A program made the translations under genes and the position numbers. A DNA stretch of 64,000 nucleotides from positions 27,321,521-27,385,520 of the forward strand of contig CATQJL010000001.1 of assembly GCA_958299035.1 (NCBI GenBank), given 5' to 3'. The stretch comes from Cylicocyclus nassatus. Lineage: Eukaryota > Nematoda > Chromadorea > Rhabditida > Strongylidae. Numbering within the stretch: position 1 is the stretch's first letter; each line of letters begins with the position of its first letter. This document shows positions 44,213-57,121 of this stretch, in pieces. Below the pieces are notes generated by a model. That model saw only the letters and a program-made list of their open reading frames with translations, ran no database searches and was not told the DNA's origin.

Positions 44213-45914
44213 TACATCAGTGCCTTGTTTGAAAGATGGTGGTTGGATTTTATGGACAGCAAACTGTAAGCGATTTCGGACAAAGAGAGAGCTAAGTACG
44301 AACATACTCGCAAAAATTTCGAGTGATCTGCTTTATATTATCAAGTTGATCCCGAATGTTGCTGATGCGTTCTCCTTCCTAAAATTACAGCAAGCGGTCT
44401 GAATTTTAGCTCCGACCTATTTAGAGGGTAGGGGAACGAACCCCGCCAGTCCGTCTCCGCGGATCGCTGATCCTGGAACGACATGCAAAAACATTGCAAA
44501 ACGACCGCGTAGGCGGCTCAAACTGGCGCCGTTCGTTCCCTTGCTCCTATTCAAATGCTCAAACATAGAAGAGAAGGAGTATCCGGTGGAAGAAAATGTG
44601 GCTGGTCGCCGGCGATACATGCACGAAAGTTGAGAGCGGATCCAGCGAAGTAATAGGTAGTATAGGTAGTATTAGGTTGTAAAGAAAGTTCCCGGGCATT
44701 GAAAATTTCAATAAAACGCATTTTTCGGCTCTCGGCAGACTTTGACACCAAGTTTTCTATACCGTTGAGTAGAGGGAAGCTTAAAGTTTTCAATATGGCT
44801 TCTGATTTTTATCGATGCCAGTGCGTTTTTAATCTGCACATTACAAGAATCTTTTCAACTATGGCCTTAGGGAGAAAAATTGTAAATTCTTCCTAAGACC
44901 ATTTTGTGCAGTGCAAAAAATTTCGTCCAAATCATGGATCTAATTGAGAAGCCTTTCAACTTCTGACCCGCATCTGCACTCGAGATTTGCGATTTGCGCA
45001 CAGAAATCACAAGCTGTCGCGCTTGCCTCTGACTGCAACTCTTTTCGCAGCTGGCATTGCTTCTGCGGGGTCGCCACGCTTGGAGGATGAGTCCAAAAGA
45101 TGTGTAAGGCAACCCCAACGATGTTCGCAATAATCAAAGATTTGTTCCACCCCATGCAGAACGAAAAGACTTCAAGTTCACTTTCTCGAAGAATGGTGCA
45201 TTCATGAGGGCAAAAAACGCTAGATTTTTCAAACTTTTTGAAAAAACTTTTTTTTGCGCGCGGTCGATTAAAGGCTTAAATAGTCTCCATACAAATCAAG
45301 CGTGTGATGCGACTGTCTCAACGGGGGCGTAAAGGGGCACCGGCGGTGGGGGGGGGGGGGAGGATCGCAAGAAGGAGTGGTCCGAATTAAAAAAGTGTGG
45401 AACGTAGGAAATAAGCTTCTCAGCCGCAACTATTCTCTACTCTTCAAAAAACCTTTTTTTCAAAAAAAAACCTTTTTCTCACTGCAAAAAAGGTGTCGCA
45501 GATGGGTATCAAACTTGCTGGCCAAAAATATGACCGAAGTTTCCAAAGACACTTTCAGAAGCTCGAACACTATGCATGTAGGTGTGACAAGAATGTTAGA
45601 TGTACAATTGGCCTAGAATCCTGGTTCCAAAGCATCACTGAAGTCTCACATTCTCGACAAAAGCGCTCATCTCTACCACCGATGACCATCGATATTTTTT
45701 AAAACTTTTTCGTTGTCTTTGAGAGCCCATACAATTAGCCCGCACCTGTAGTTTGGAGATGCTCTGCTACAGTTGTGCAAAAGCTGGTGATATTTCATAG
45801 CCTTGGATTTTTAAATTTTTATATACGGCAACAAAAAATGATAAAAGGGGGTCGTTTCTGGGTCACATCCAAATTTTTTCGCCGCATGAAGGCCTGCTCG
45901 CTGCAATTTTGATG
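44213..45914. other. mostly unexplained; mariner-like end at 44670
   Basis: TTAGGTTGTAAAGAAAGTTC at 44670 is the left end of a mariner-like family also seen at 54900 and, reversed, at 47899. No right end was found. Overlapping short frames have no domain. Confidence 0.4.
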
Positions 45915-45916
45915 TA

Positions 45917-46865
45917 TTAGGTTGTCCGGAAATTAATGCCCGTTTTAAATTTCAACCGCAATAAGTCATACACTCCTCACTTCTAAATAGTATGCAAAGT
46001 ACCATTCGATAGAACAAAGCAAGCTCTACAAGATGGCTATCTTGCCTTTGCAACAGCTCTTATCCACTTCGAGTTTCGAGTCAAAAACTAAAAAAACCCA
46101 GCAGCTCGAAAAATCGAAAAAAATCGTAACTCAGTTGAAAAAAATTCTACAAAAATTCTTACTTGCTCTCGTAAACAAATTCCACATAAGACATCTATAT
46201 ACGCCTTTGCCGTATTTTTTCCTCTATTGGAAACCAAGAAAACGGAAATTTTCGTGCATTTGCCAAAGTGATGCTGTGCCATCCCCACATATATAGTTGT
46301 ATACCACAAGCCTGTAGAAGTACAGGCTCAAATTTTCAGCTCTTTATAAGCTTTAGTTCTCGAGAAATACCGAATATAGCTTTCTCTAGTTAGGTGGTCC
46401 AAGCTAAAATTCAAATTTCTCGAGAACTAAAGCTTGTAGAGGGCTGAGAATTTACGTTTGTACTTCTACAGGTTTGTAGTATACCACTACATATGTGGGG
46501 ACGGCACAGCATCACTTTGGCAAATGCACGAAAATTTCCGTTTTCTTGGTTTCTAATAGAGGAATAAATACGGCAAAGGCGTATATAGATGTTTTATGCG
46601 GATAGTGTTAACGTAAGCAAGCAAGAATTTTTGTAGGATTTTGTGAACTCAGTTACGATTTTTTTCGATTTTTCGGGCTGCTGGGTCTTTTTAGGTTTTG
46701 ACTCGAAACTCGAAGTGGATAAGAGCTGTTGCAAAAGCAAGATAGCCATCTTGTAGAGCTTGCTTTGCTCTATCGAATGGTACTCTGCGTACTATCTAGA
46801 ATTGAGAAGTGTCTGACTTATTGCGGTTGAAATTCAAAACGGGCATTAATTTCCGGACAACCTAA
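45917..46865. mobile_element. mariner-like long foldback, TA duplication
   Basis: TTAGGTTGTCCGGAAATTAA and TTAATTTCCGGACAACCTAA are flanked by TA. Arms of roughly 450 bp stay very similar to the centre near 46395. They share CAAGATGGCTATCTTGC, TTCGAGTTTCGAGTCAAAA, CGCCTTTGCCGTATT and ACGGAAATTTTCGTGCATTT. A transcript through it would fold into a long hairpin. No transposase is encoded. Confidence 0.85.
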
Positions 46866-46869
46866 TATT

Positions 46870-47575
46870 ACGACGCCCTCCTACTTTATTTTTAAAAATT
46901 TCGGGTTGGTTATGGCATTTTGAGCTCAAAAATTCCAGTTTTTAGCTTCTAATCGCATTTAATGCTAGAGTCGCATCTAAGTTTTTTCAAGCTTACTGCT
47001 CCTGTGTGGCTGCAACTTTTACTTTTACTCTTAATTTTCTGGGCACTGTACTACAAAACCTGTTCATTGGAGCCTCTTAATCTTTTCCTGACTTTAGTTA
47101 CAAATTTTCAAAATACCGTGCTCATGCACGTTTTTGACATCGTTCCGGATGGCGCTAAAACAGTTTTTTTCACGGGAAAATATGTGCAAAAGGTAAGAAA
47201 TAAGCTTTTTAATCGAAAACATTTTATGCTTCAAAGATATCGTTTTTTTTCCCGTAAAAAATAGTGTCGCTTACGAGGACGAAACACGAGACTATCATTA
47301 CAGTTTGAAACGTTCTAATTTCTAGAACCATTGTCAATATCTTTCGGTAATACTGAAACATGAATGAGTTATGCCGAATATTCACGGCAGAAGGGTTTAT
47401 TATTTGTCACTAGAACATAATTTATCATAAACAAGTCAGTCATAGTGACTGAAGTGAACCGTCCCCGTGCTGAATTTTCTTGGTTGTTATTGATTGCGGG
47501 GGAAGAGGGGAGGTAGATGGGGGAGGGGTATGTTAAGGGGGGGGGGCAATGGGTAGTTTAAGGGGGGAGGTCATA
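46870..47575. other. no supported gene
   Basis: Low-complexity G-rich patches near 47500-47580. The plus frame at 46962-47264 is hydrophobic at its start (LQLLLLLLIFWALYYKTC) but has no conserved pattern or convincing splice partners. Confidence 0.35.
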
Positions 47576-47579
47576 AGAG

Positions 47580-47899
47580 AGGGGCTGGGATCGCATCAAC
47601 ACGCTTAATCCTGTCTCCATAACAGCCCCAACAGAATTCTATATAGCTACAGCATTTGAGCTCTCCAGTTTCCATATTGCCTGAGATAATCCTGCACAAA
47701 TAGGCCACTTTTCGCGACGACCTTTTTCCCTTCTGCGCATGCTGGTGGACGCAGTGAGGTGCAGAAAAGCCAGCAATACGAATATACGTTGTGGACAGAA
47801 CTGCTTTAAAAAGTAGCTTCAAAAAGAAAATCTCCTTGAAGTTACAGCGGTCTAAAAAAGTTTTGAAATTGCCCGAGAACTTTCCTTACGAACTTATAG
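47580..47899 (-). mobile_element. mariner-like relic, matching 54901-55184
   Basis: On the minus strand it begins GTTCGTAAGGAAAGTTCTCG. It later contains CCTCACTGCGTCCACCAGCA, GAAAAAGGTCGTCGCGAAAA and CCTATTTGTGCAGGATTATC. These match the 54901-55184 copy in order. The open frames in the two copies agree only patchily, so coding is doubtful. Confidence 0.55.
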
Positions 47900-48460
47900 A
47901 TCAAACCAGCAATCTTTGGAGCTTTTAGCTGGCAAGAAGTCATGGACCTTCGTCAGTGGATCGTTATCTCAAAGTACGTATACATCGAAAAATCCTTAAC
48001 ACGTTGACGACGAGCTTTTTTTGGAGGTCTGTCCCTGTGGACGAACCGTTTCCGGGAATTTTCGCAGCCGGCTGCACATATATATGCATGCATCTATGCG
48101 TGAGATACACAAATGCCAGTGGGCGGGGCAGCTCCGCCCACTTCTCAAAAATGCTGGAAATTGCTCAAAATCAATGAATTCGTGCAAATTCGGCATTTTG
48201 AAAAGTGGTCGGAGCTTGCCACTGAGGGGGTGGAGCCTGCATTACGGGGGGCGGGGTCAAAATTAAGATTATTTAAGGTTCCCCTGTCATCTATAAGCTT
48301 TTATGCGCTTTGAGAACGAAGAAAGTGTTTTATAGAGGGCAATGGAGTGGGCGGAGTTTGCCAAAAAGGGGGCGGGGCCAACATGAAATACTTTCGAGCC
48401 TAACTTGATTATATGAACACAAATTGGAACCATTGTGCACATTAAAACTGATGTTTAAGG

Positions 48461-48526
48461 TGTCGCGCACCATTGCGCGACATCGTCCAGAGGCACAGAC
48501 TGCCTGTCGCGCACCATTGCGCGACA
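48461..48526. repeat. two identical 22-nt hairpins 44 nt apart
   Basis: At 48461-48482 and 48505-48526 the stem TGTCGCGCA, loop CCAT and TGCGCGACA are repeated without a mismatch, separated by 22 nt. Both stems are 9 bp and perfect. Confidence 0.9.
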
Positions 48527-48599
48527 CCGTCGTCAACGTGTTAAATAGAATAATCAAGTTTTTGCATCGTGGACTGTTGAGTATTGAATACAAATACAA

Positions 48600-49125
48600 A
48601 TGCAGTTGGTACCGAAGTTGCTAATGCGTTCACCTTCTCAGTATTTTACCAAATGGACCTATTTAGAGAGAAGCGCAAAGAGCACAAAGTACCACCTTGA
48701 AAAAATAAAAACAAACTTTCTACCACATCGAATGGTGGTGAAATCAACACTGTAATATTTGCAGAAAATCTTTTCTTGCTTTTTAAAATTTGAGCAAAAA
48801 GAGAGGAGATTATCTCCGAACTGCATACGCTTGCTATGATTACGTGGCCCAGTACGGCTTGAACAGCTCGAAGGGACGTCTAGAGTTTAGTACCCAAGGC
48901 AAATGCACACCTGCATAGCTTTCTCTTGATATAGGAGTTGAGAGATCTGGAACATTGGATTTCTATGATGTTTTCGCGATTCATATAGTTGAATAGTTCT
49001 ATTAGGATTCAGACCTTGCCTTCTTCGAGTTCTATGTTCCTCTGACATGCTCATACATATTGAATCATACATGGAAAAATGGGACTAAGTCAAGTAAAAA
49101 AACGCTTTTTTATTTACCGTGACGG
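48600..49125. other. no supported gene
   Basis: Nothing recognisable beyond short frames. Confidence 0.4.
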
Positions 49126-49129
49126 TCCC

Positions 49130-49265
49130 AGAATTCGTTCGGGAAGGAGGAGTGACCAAGAATTTTCTCGAATAAAGATGCGCGGCTCAAGCCACGCACT
49201 CCAAGGTAACTTTCACAAATTTCGGACCCATTCTCGGGGGGGGGGGGAGGGGCGAGGGGGAAGGG
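49130..49265. mobile_element. relic of the hAT-type MITE family
   Basis: CCCAGAATTCGTTCGG, GCCACGCACTCC, CAAATTTCGGACCCATTC and a run of G match the 41535-41877 element in order. The terminal CAGTGGCG is lost. Confidence 0.55.
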
Positions 49266-49981
49266 GAGGGGCTTCACGAAAATTTCTCCTTGTGCAACAG
49301 GTACTCTTGCTTTCTAGTTTGTTTCCGGAACGAAAGGAAAGAAATGATTTTGGAAATCGCATTCGGATTTACTTAGTTTCAGTTTTTCACTGATCGTTAC
49401 ACGGAAATTTCTAACTTTGCATGTTTTTTTATGTTCTGCATCGTTGCAAAGTTTCTCAGGCACTTCATTGACTCATCAACTAATTCATATGCAGTGAAAA
49501 TCTCAATAAGCCTTTATGAACCCCAGCAGCGAGGGAATTCGGCTGCTGTTCCTAAAAGCAATTGTGCATTCGCAGAAGATTACTTATACAGCATAAGAAA
49601 ACTTCTTGACATGGCTTTCGACAGGGTCCGACACAGATCGTCTGGAAGCAGGCTGGACTTCGTTATTGGGGCAAAAAGCAAAGGAGATATCTTTTCTGAC
49701 GAGTCAGGGTCGAGCATCAAAAATAATCGCCATTAGTCGAACACAAGCTTTTCGGACAGGTTATCGCACGATTGACGTGCTCAATCGTGTATGACGAAAA
49801 GTGCGCGCGATTTGAAAGCAAGGCTAAACGAACAATTTGCTTGTTTACAGCGCACGCAGAAGCATATTATACCAAAATTGAATTGTATGTATAGAAAATT
49901 ATTTACGAGAGTACTATGTAAAAAGATTTCAAAACTTATGAGTAATACCTTTTCCAAAATTAGGTCGTCTCCAGACGGTCA

Positions 49982-50004
49982 CCAGACGATCTGAGATCGT
50001 CTGG
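49982..50004. repeat. 10-bp-stem hairpin with GATC core
   Basis: CCAGACGATC, loop TGA, GATCGTCTGG. The stem is perfect. A partial extra arm (CTCCAGACG) lies just upstream. Confidence 0.8.
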
Positions 50005-50559
50005 AGCATATATTTTCGTCATTTCACATAAGTTTCGGATCTTTTCAGCATGGAGGGACTTCCTGGTCAAAAATCTATCCTTAAGCATGAAGATATTTTC
50101 ATATCATTGCCTTTCCCTTGTTTTTTGACTTCATTTCTTCTCGCTTTGTTAAATATCGCGTTCTAATGCCAAAGTCTTGTGCATGCGTAGTATTCAGCTG
50201 CAATTTGGATTTCCACTCTTATCTTACGTCTTTTCTTTCAGACTAGTAAATCTTCTTGTTTTCATCTTCTTCTAAGCAGGTAGATCAAAGGGAGCTTCGT
50301 AAAACTTTCGAAAGTCAGGGGAGGCTTCGTTTTCAGAAACCCTAGAAACCGGCTTGTGCCGAGTCTTGGCTTTCAAGCGTCTAATATTCTAGTGCAATTG
50401 ACTAAATTTTCATACTTTTTAAAAAATCGTGTTTCAAGTGAGTTTCAAAGACAAGCTATGGAGTAGGATCTTGAGAGGTTTGAGGTACAATTGGATCGAT
50501 GAAGAATTAGTTTATTCCTAACAACACCATAAAGATGATTGAGGGTTGTTGAACTGCTC

Positions 50560-53500
50560 GCGCAACTAATGCAAGGCTCTTCTTCGTACATTCAAATCTT
50601 AATCTGGATGCTTAGCCTTCAATGAGGGCTATCCATTTCTAAAAATTTTTGCATTAAAGCTGCTAGAGAGAATTCTTGAAAGGGCAGCAAGTCTCTGTTT
50701 TCTCATAAATCATGTACTAAGTTAAAAGAAAAGAACAATGTTGGAAGAACTTCAGGTATTTATTTGTTTGTTTATTTGTGCACATATGCACGCTACAACA
50801 AAAACTGAAAGTTAGAGCGTCCCACTCTACGAGCTCAAGAAGGGTTAGTAACACGTAACAAGCAAATAGATATCAGATCCACCGCTCGAAATACATGCTT
50901 TTATAAATCAAGCTCATTACCGCTAGAACTGAAGCGTAGCTTTCCCAAAGGTGAAAAATGCGACACTTAGAGAATAACTGTGAATTTCTCAAGAAAGAAA
51001 AGTGGTTAGACTTTCTAATTTTGATAGATGTTAGAATATGTTATTCTCTTTCAGATAATACCTATATAAGTCATTCAAATAAGTTAGTCACTTTGATAAA
51101 TTATGAAGTTTGAACAGTATCTGCGCAGTGAAACATGTGAGACCACCCAAAGTACCACCGCTGGAGTGGGTGATGCGACAGTCACTAAACCCACGACGGC
51201 TTGGTGACCTCAACTTTCAAAGTCAGGAGATATGGCCATTAGCAGCTTCGAGAACAAAGATACGCGTTATTCAATTCTTTGCATGTGAACGCATGTTTTC
51301 TAGGTACCATCTGATAGAGCTTTTTACGCTCTATCCATCCATATGCAGCTTACTCAGATTTTATCTATCTTCGAAAAATATAGGGCGAAACATTAGATTT
51401 CGATTTTTTATTGCGCCGAAAATAGCTATTTTTTAGGTTTTGTCGTTTTTTTCTGAAACCGATAAGAAATCTCATGCATCTAACATATCGTTTGAAAGAG
51501 CATGAAGTACGGTATAGCAGCGCAAGATTGAGAATTGTTCAAAAAAACCCTGTCTGAGTTTTTCACGGCGCCACGCGTACGGTTATGAGAGAGGAGCGGT
51601 AACGCGTTGCCAGAATAATAGGCGAAGGTCGGTTATGTAAGCGACGTTTGAGCTGCAGTCTGCTTGTTGTTGTTGAGAACAAAAAATCTCAAAATGTAAT
51701 AAAAATCAAGCTGTCCCTTTTTTTACCGTTCACCCTTATAATTTGATAATGGCCCGTAGTAAACCCCCTCTCAGCTCAGATGATCTGCGCTGACCCCCTT
51801 AGAAGAGATCCTTAAGCTAATCTTACGATCCCCTTGCTACAGTGCATTAAGAATGGCCCATGAGCTGACAGCCAAGGGGCTGGTCAGCTGCCGCAATGAG
51901 CTGTGCTGCCTACCCTAAGCTAAGCCATCGCCGTCGGCCTGGCTTAGAGATAGCGTGTCTGCAAGAAGACGCAGACGCAAATTCCGCAAGTTGCTCGTCA
52001 GTAACTTACGGGAAACGTCAGCTGGCTGATTCTGCGGACGACAGTGCCCGAATAGGGTGGCATACGGATGGGGATGATCAATGAACAGCTGATCGCAGCA
52101 AATTGGGACATCAAGTTTTTTCTACATATTTCGTGTCAGCTTGGGCTCTGTCGATCTTTTTACATTTTTCGAAAAATGCTTGAAATGAAAATGAAACTTT
52201 CTTTTTCTCTTCCAAAAATCAAAATTCTTTATGGATGTTAATGGTAAATTATTGTATCCGGTCTATGTCATCGTTTGCGCAGCAAAGACAGCGCCCATTG
52301 TCGATTTTTTGATAGTGGCTGCTACCAAAGATTGCCCCGGCGATATAGCAAAAATGTCAACACCTGCCGGGCGCGATGCCGCGTGTATCACACCAGACTT
52401 AGCCAATTGACCAAACCTGCACAACCTCTCGAGCTGTTTTTTCTTTGAGAACTCGCAGTTTCTATCATGCCTACAAAACGATCCGCATCCAGGTCAATAG
52501 CTCGCTTGACATCGCGCTGAGGCGCCGTAAGGCCAACCTAGGCCCGCCTCAGAGGAGATGCACTGAAGGGGGGGGGTACTACGGGTCAATACGTTTTTTC
52601 AAGCTAGGGCTCCAGATTGGACTACAATACTCCAATATGGGAAGCATGTAGACCTTATATATTCTCATTCAGATATATTTATCTGTTGTTTGTATATTCC
52701 TAAGCAAGAAGTACATGATAGATATGGCCTGGTTTTCGAGAAATATCAATTCTTTCTACAAAAATTTAAAAAAGCGTATTCCTTTCTTCCAACCTACATA
52801 CAAATATTTCTCCTGCATACACTGACTAAGCGCGCCAGTTGTTGCTGTACTATTATTTGGTCTTTCCATAAGTTCGTTTTTATAAACAACAAAATTATTA
52901 ATTTACAGTAAAAATCAATCAAATATTTTTCTCATTGTGGGCGCACGATCTTTTGGCACTATCTTGTTAGCTTTTCATTCTCAATTTTTTAAACGGCAGC
53001 GCGCCGGGTCCCAAGAAATTCATCTAATCAGCGCTTAAACTGCTCACTGAAATCAACTTTCATGTTGCTAGAGAGCGAAGCAAATGATGATCTGATAGAG
53101 CGAGATTTAGAGAGTACGTTTGGTACTGAAGTACATACTTTTCATTCAAATCGTGCAGGACAGTTTTGACGATGTTTGCCGTATGAGACCATGTCGTCAT
53201 GCAGAATAACTCAGTGGATCTGTTTGTTGGGCTTTTTCTGCGGTAGGATCTGGTCTTAGACGGTGCAGTTGGATTGCGTACGGTATGGTTGGCCATCGTC
53301 TATCTGTACAGCAATTTTCATTGCAGGACGTTTCCGAAAAGTTTGGTTCAGGAACACTCTGCTCAGTCCCTAATTTTTGTAGCAATCTTTTCTGTCTCAT
53401 ATTGATGTGCGAGCGCTGTTTCATAATCGACAGAAACGTCTGCGCAAAAGCTTTTCTCTTCATAAAGAAAATGCGCAAATGTCGAAAATATCCCTTTTTG

Positions 53501-53700
53501 CCCCTCAAAATCACCATTTTTGAAAGCTTCGAGATCCGAGCGAATCAGCTTTCCACCGGAATCAGTGAACATATTTGAAGAGAACAATCAGCCCTTCCAA
53601 ATAGTATACGCATCTGTAGCAAATCAACCGTTCTTTAAAGGTATGAGGACGAAAATGAAAACGATACGAACTTATGGAACGACCTAATATATTAAAAAGG
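50560..53700. other. about 3.1 kb with no supported gene
   Basis: 51280-51340 echoes mariner foldback words (TGATAGAGC, GGTACCATC). Elsewhere there are only overlapping short frames (for example around 53060-53590 on both strands). I cannot exclude a spliced gene with short exons. Confidence 0.35.
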
Positions 53701-54900
53701 GATTGTTGCATTTTGGCTAAGATATAGTTCGTTAGATTCTAGTGTACTTGATTAAGCATCAGGAGACCTCTGAAGTGCGAAAACCGCTCTGCCGGTACCC
53801 GAACAAAAGTGATATAATGCCAGTACGTAGGCCTATGCATGGTACAAGTGTCCTCCAGTGATCAAGCGAAAGCGCATGATTACCAGCATAAAAGAAATCA
53901 GCACAAAGTAGCACGGAATCTGGACTTTGATATTGTTCACTACGTATCCCTAGCTTGAATAAGTTTGCTAAAGCACAAATGAGGTGCAACGAAGCGTTGT
54001 TACAGGCAAAAACTTCCATCACACTAATAGAGAGAGAGTTTAATTAACAGCAAAATCAAATAAAATATGTGAAAAAAATTTGAGAACGGTATGTTTGGCC
54101 TTGCCACTAGCATATCCGAAGAAGTCCTCTTAGAAACTTTTTGTTAATTTAAGAAATTTCGTTAAATGTTTAGGGTGTCTCTTTCATAGGTTGTTGCAAA
54201 ATTAACAAGCTAAAGCACGGTGGTTTGCCAGGATTGTTCTTGGATTTTTTTTGGCCCTCAAAATGACTTTCCTTGAACAGCAAAGTCGCAACATAGGGAG
54301 CAACGGAGCTCTCTACGTGATCCTATTCTACCATTCCCCAATGATATGTAAGCTTGGAAAAAATCCTCTCAAAATCGAAAAGCCAAAAATCTCTGCGGCA
54401 ATCTTGAAAATGCCTCCAAACTCGGTTGTTTATGAATCTTGGCATAATGTTGATCATTGTTATATTCTTCTTCAGCCTGTCACCAATCCTGAAAATTTTG
54501 TCACAAGATTATACAAGGGCTGGTTCTGTACGCGTTGTTGTAAGTTTGCTAAAATTTAGAAGGTAAAAATCATTTGTTTGAAGATGATTGCTCAAAAATT
54601 GTATTTCTGTCCTTTTTCAAAAGCAGTATCGAATCTCTTAGCTCTTTGAATAGCATATAATGGGATATAATACATTTATGCTTCTTTACCTTTCAAGCAT
54701 TCAAATCCAATACTTAGGCTGCTCAATTCATGATCAAATTCATATATTTTGAAACGCGATTGGAAATGATAGTTTCAGAAGAAATGAAACACTATGACAC
54801 AAACTAAGTAAAATGCTGTCATTCACATTCTTACAACTTACAGCACAAAGTCAAACACTACTTTCTATCGAATGAGATCAACACCGATGTTTGAAACAAG

Positions 54901-55184
54901 TATAAGGTCGTAAAGAAAGTTCCCAGGCACTTGCGAAAATTTTTTTCAAATCAATTTTTTTTCAAATCGCTTTAACTTCAAGCAGATTGTCTCTTTCTTG
55001 AAGATAAAAACCTCATTGCAAAGACAATTTTGCCCACAATATTTTCTTGCTGGCTTTCCAGCACCTCACTGCGGTTTACCAGCATGCAGAAAATGGAAAA
55101 AGGTTGTCGCAAACTGGCCTATTTGTGCAGGATTATCCCAGGCACGATGAAAGCTGGAGAGCTCAAATCTGCAGTTATATAGAA
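54901..55184 (+). mobile_element. mariner-like relic truncated by a Helitron
   Basis: AGGTCGTAAAGAAAGTTCCC opens the copy. CCTCACTGCGGTTTACCAGC, GAAAAAGGTTGTCGCAAACT and CCTATTTGTGCAGGATTATC follow, as in the reversed copy at 47580-47899. The Helitron-like element begins where the similarity stops. Confidence 0.55.
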
Positions 55185-55297
55185 GTCTCTGTCTGTCTGT
55201 CTGTCTGTTTGTCTGTTTGTCTGTTTGTCTGTTTGTGTGTTTGTGTATTTGTCTGTTTGTGTGTTTGTGTGTTTGTGTGTTTGTGTGTTTATGTGTT

Positions 55298-55344
<47 letters not shown>

Positions 55345-55815
55345 TTTCTCTCTGTTGTGTTATGTTCCGAATAGAAAATTCCATTTTTGAGCAGATCCGG
55401 ACCAAACTTGGCACACATACACTTCGGGGCCGGGGGGGGGGGGGTGTCACAGGCTTTTCGTTACCGATTGATATCGATTTATGATTTTTATCGCTTTTTG
55501 CAAAGTTTGAGCTACGGGTCTGGGAGTTGACAGAGGGGTTGATCGAGCATCTGATTACGAATACAATATTATTTTAGAATTATCCATTACTTTTATCAAT
55601 TTTATCGATTTTTTTTTCCAGAGTTTGCACTACGGGGCTGGGAGTTGGCACAGGAGGGGGGGGGGGGGGGTAATCGAGTATGCTGATTACTAAAACAGCG
55701 GGAGTAGCGAAATGGCATGTAGACCTGGGCACAGGGAAAGGTTGTACAGAAATACGGATGAGAGCTTTACTATAGTGTTTTGACAGGGTCGAGCAGAGCC
55801 GGGCAAGCCAGCTAG
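55185..55815 (+). mobile_element. family B Helitron-like copy with expanded microsatellite
   Basis: A (TCTG)n/(TTTG)n tract of about 160 bp (55187-55346) replaces the usual short GTCT run. The GATATCGATTTATGATTTTT block follows, then two GGGGCTGGGAGTTGGCAC-type sub-blocks. The 3' end GGCAAGCCAGCTAG precedes T. The TC 5' end is missing. Confidence 0.7.
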
Positions 55816-56096
55816 TAGCTAATGATTGTAGACCCATAGGAGCCACCAAACTCCACTATCGGCTTTCCAGGAGCTGGTCAGCTATCAAATCTTAGACTTT
55901 ATCATAAAAGTGGTAAGTCATCAGAGCATTCACATGATTTCAGATTTTCGCAATTGTTGCCTACAATAAACTTTCTGACTTTGCGTTCTTTCTATATTCT
56001 GAGATAATTGCAAACTTTCTCAAGCACTCTGTATTGACCAATATCAACTAATTTATATGCAGTGGAAAACCCTATGATTATGGAGGGGGAGGAGTC

Positions 56097-56471
56097 TAAA
56101 GCACCGTTGCAACCAAAATGGGGTCGACGAGACTTTGATATCTAGCGGTAACGGGGCCCCCAACTGTATCCTTGCCCGACTCGCGCTGCCAAAAGTTGCT
56201 TCTCAAGCTAGAAAATTGCTCCGAAAATCGCTTAAGATGGCAGATTCGCCACGCTGGCTCCTCCCCTTTGAGTGGGCATGAAGTTCGTCCCGCCCATCCC
56301 TGTGCACTCAACCGATCACCGCTTCGGAAAACTCGCCCTGTGGGTTCCCAAAACGGGTGTTTTTCGTAATTTTCGCGGATTTCAAACTTGATATTCGGAG
56401 TCATGGGCCTAAGAAGGCCCTGGAACTGCAAAAATATGGAAGTCGAGAAATTGGGTAGACGGTGCCTTTAA
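56097..56471. mobile_element. foldback with AAAGGCACCGTC-type ends
   Basis: The left CTAAAGCACCGTTGCAACC pairs with the right GGGTAGACGGTGCCTTTA. The right end shares its GGTGCCTTTAA motif with the GGACGCTGCCTTTAA ends at 14667 and 58772. The inside arms are weak. Confidence 0.5.
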
Positions 56472-56493
56472 TCCTGTTTGAATCTGCAGTTAC

Positions 56494-56699
56494 TCAGAAA
56501 ATCGCCAGAAAAATCCGCGGAAAGTCCGCGAGATGCGAACACTGCGCCGCAACTGTTCTATAGAAAAACCGCAGTTGTTCCTCGAGCATTCGTCTAAAAA
56601 TTGGCCCACCTTTTTCCAAACTTCTGCAAGCGGACCGCAAGAAACCAGCGAACTATTTTTCCGGTGCCCGCTTGGACGCCTGCCCCGGCGATTATCTGA
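56494..56699. mobile_element. short form of the TCAGATAATTGCC foldback family
   Basis: TCAGAAAATCGCC at the left pairs with GGCGATTATCTGA at the right. The interior shares ATTCGTCTAAAA, TTGCGGCGCAG and GCGGACCGCAAGAAA (inverted) with the longer 57638-58217 copy. Confidence 0.6.
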
Positions 56700-57121
56700 G
56701 TATGGGGGGGGGGGCTTAAGCTGTGTGAATCTGCGAGTAAGTTCGCGTGCGGTTTCGCAATTGTCACAGGTCCATGGTGCATTCGCAAAAGATAAATTCC
56801 AACCTAGGAAAAGTTCCTGACATTCTTCAGAGCCTAAACGGCTTCAGGTGGGTTTCAAAGACAAGCTGTGGAGTAACTAATCCTGAGAGGTGCAAGGCTG
56901 CAATCGGAGAGAGGGATCAAGTTAGACATTTACTATGCAATAATTTCACTGTGAGAATGGTTTAGGGCGGTGAAATACTCACATAACAATTAAGATCAAA
57001 CAAATCTAAACAATTTAGTCTTGACAGAAAGCTAGCTTGTGTAATTGCTGAGTCTGGGTTTCTACAAAATATGAAGAAAAAAGGGATTCGTTTATTTGAA
57101 GCACTAATTGTCATGTACATA

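Larger units (their letters stand above)
49400..54905. repeat. first copy of an old tandem segmental duplication
   Basis: Blocks at 49400-49610, 50420-50515, 53790-54110 and 54165-54905 reappear in the same order and orientation at 55965-57000 and 57478-63415. Shared words include TCATCAACTAATTCATATGC / TATCAACTAATTTATATGCA, GAGTTTCAAAGACAAGCTAT / GGTTTCAAAGACAAGCTGTG, ACGAACAAAAGTGATATAAT, AAGCGAAAGCGCATGAT and AGGGCTGGTTCTGTACGC. The parts between 50.5 and 53.7 kb have no match I could see. No gene could be supported. The plus frame at 54251-54559 has no counterpart in the second copy. Confidence 0.55.

Noticed and set aside
46962..47264. Hydrophobic frame resembling a membrane protein
   Set aside because: A single hydrophobic run in T-rich DNA, with no conserved motif, repeat support or convincing splice sites.
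54251..54559. 102-residue plus frame ending in a Cys-containing segment
   Set aside because: The duplicated counterpart near 62755-63110 does not keep the frame, and there is no known domain or splice support.
55047..55484. Cys/Val/Leu-rich frame over the TCTG/TTTG tract
   Set aside because: Translation of a microsatellite inside a Helitron-like element.
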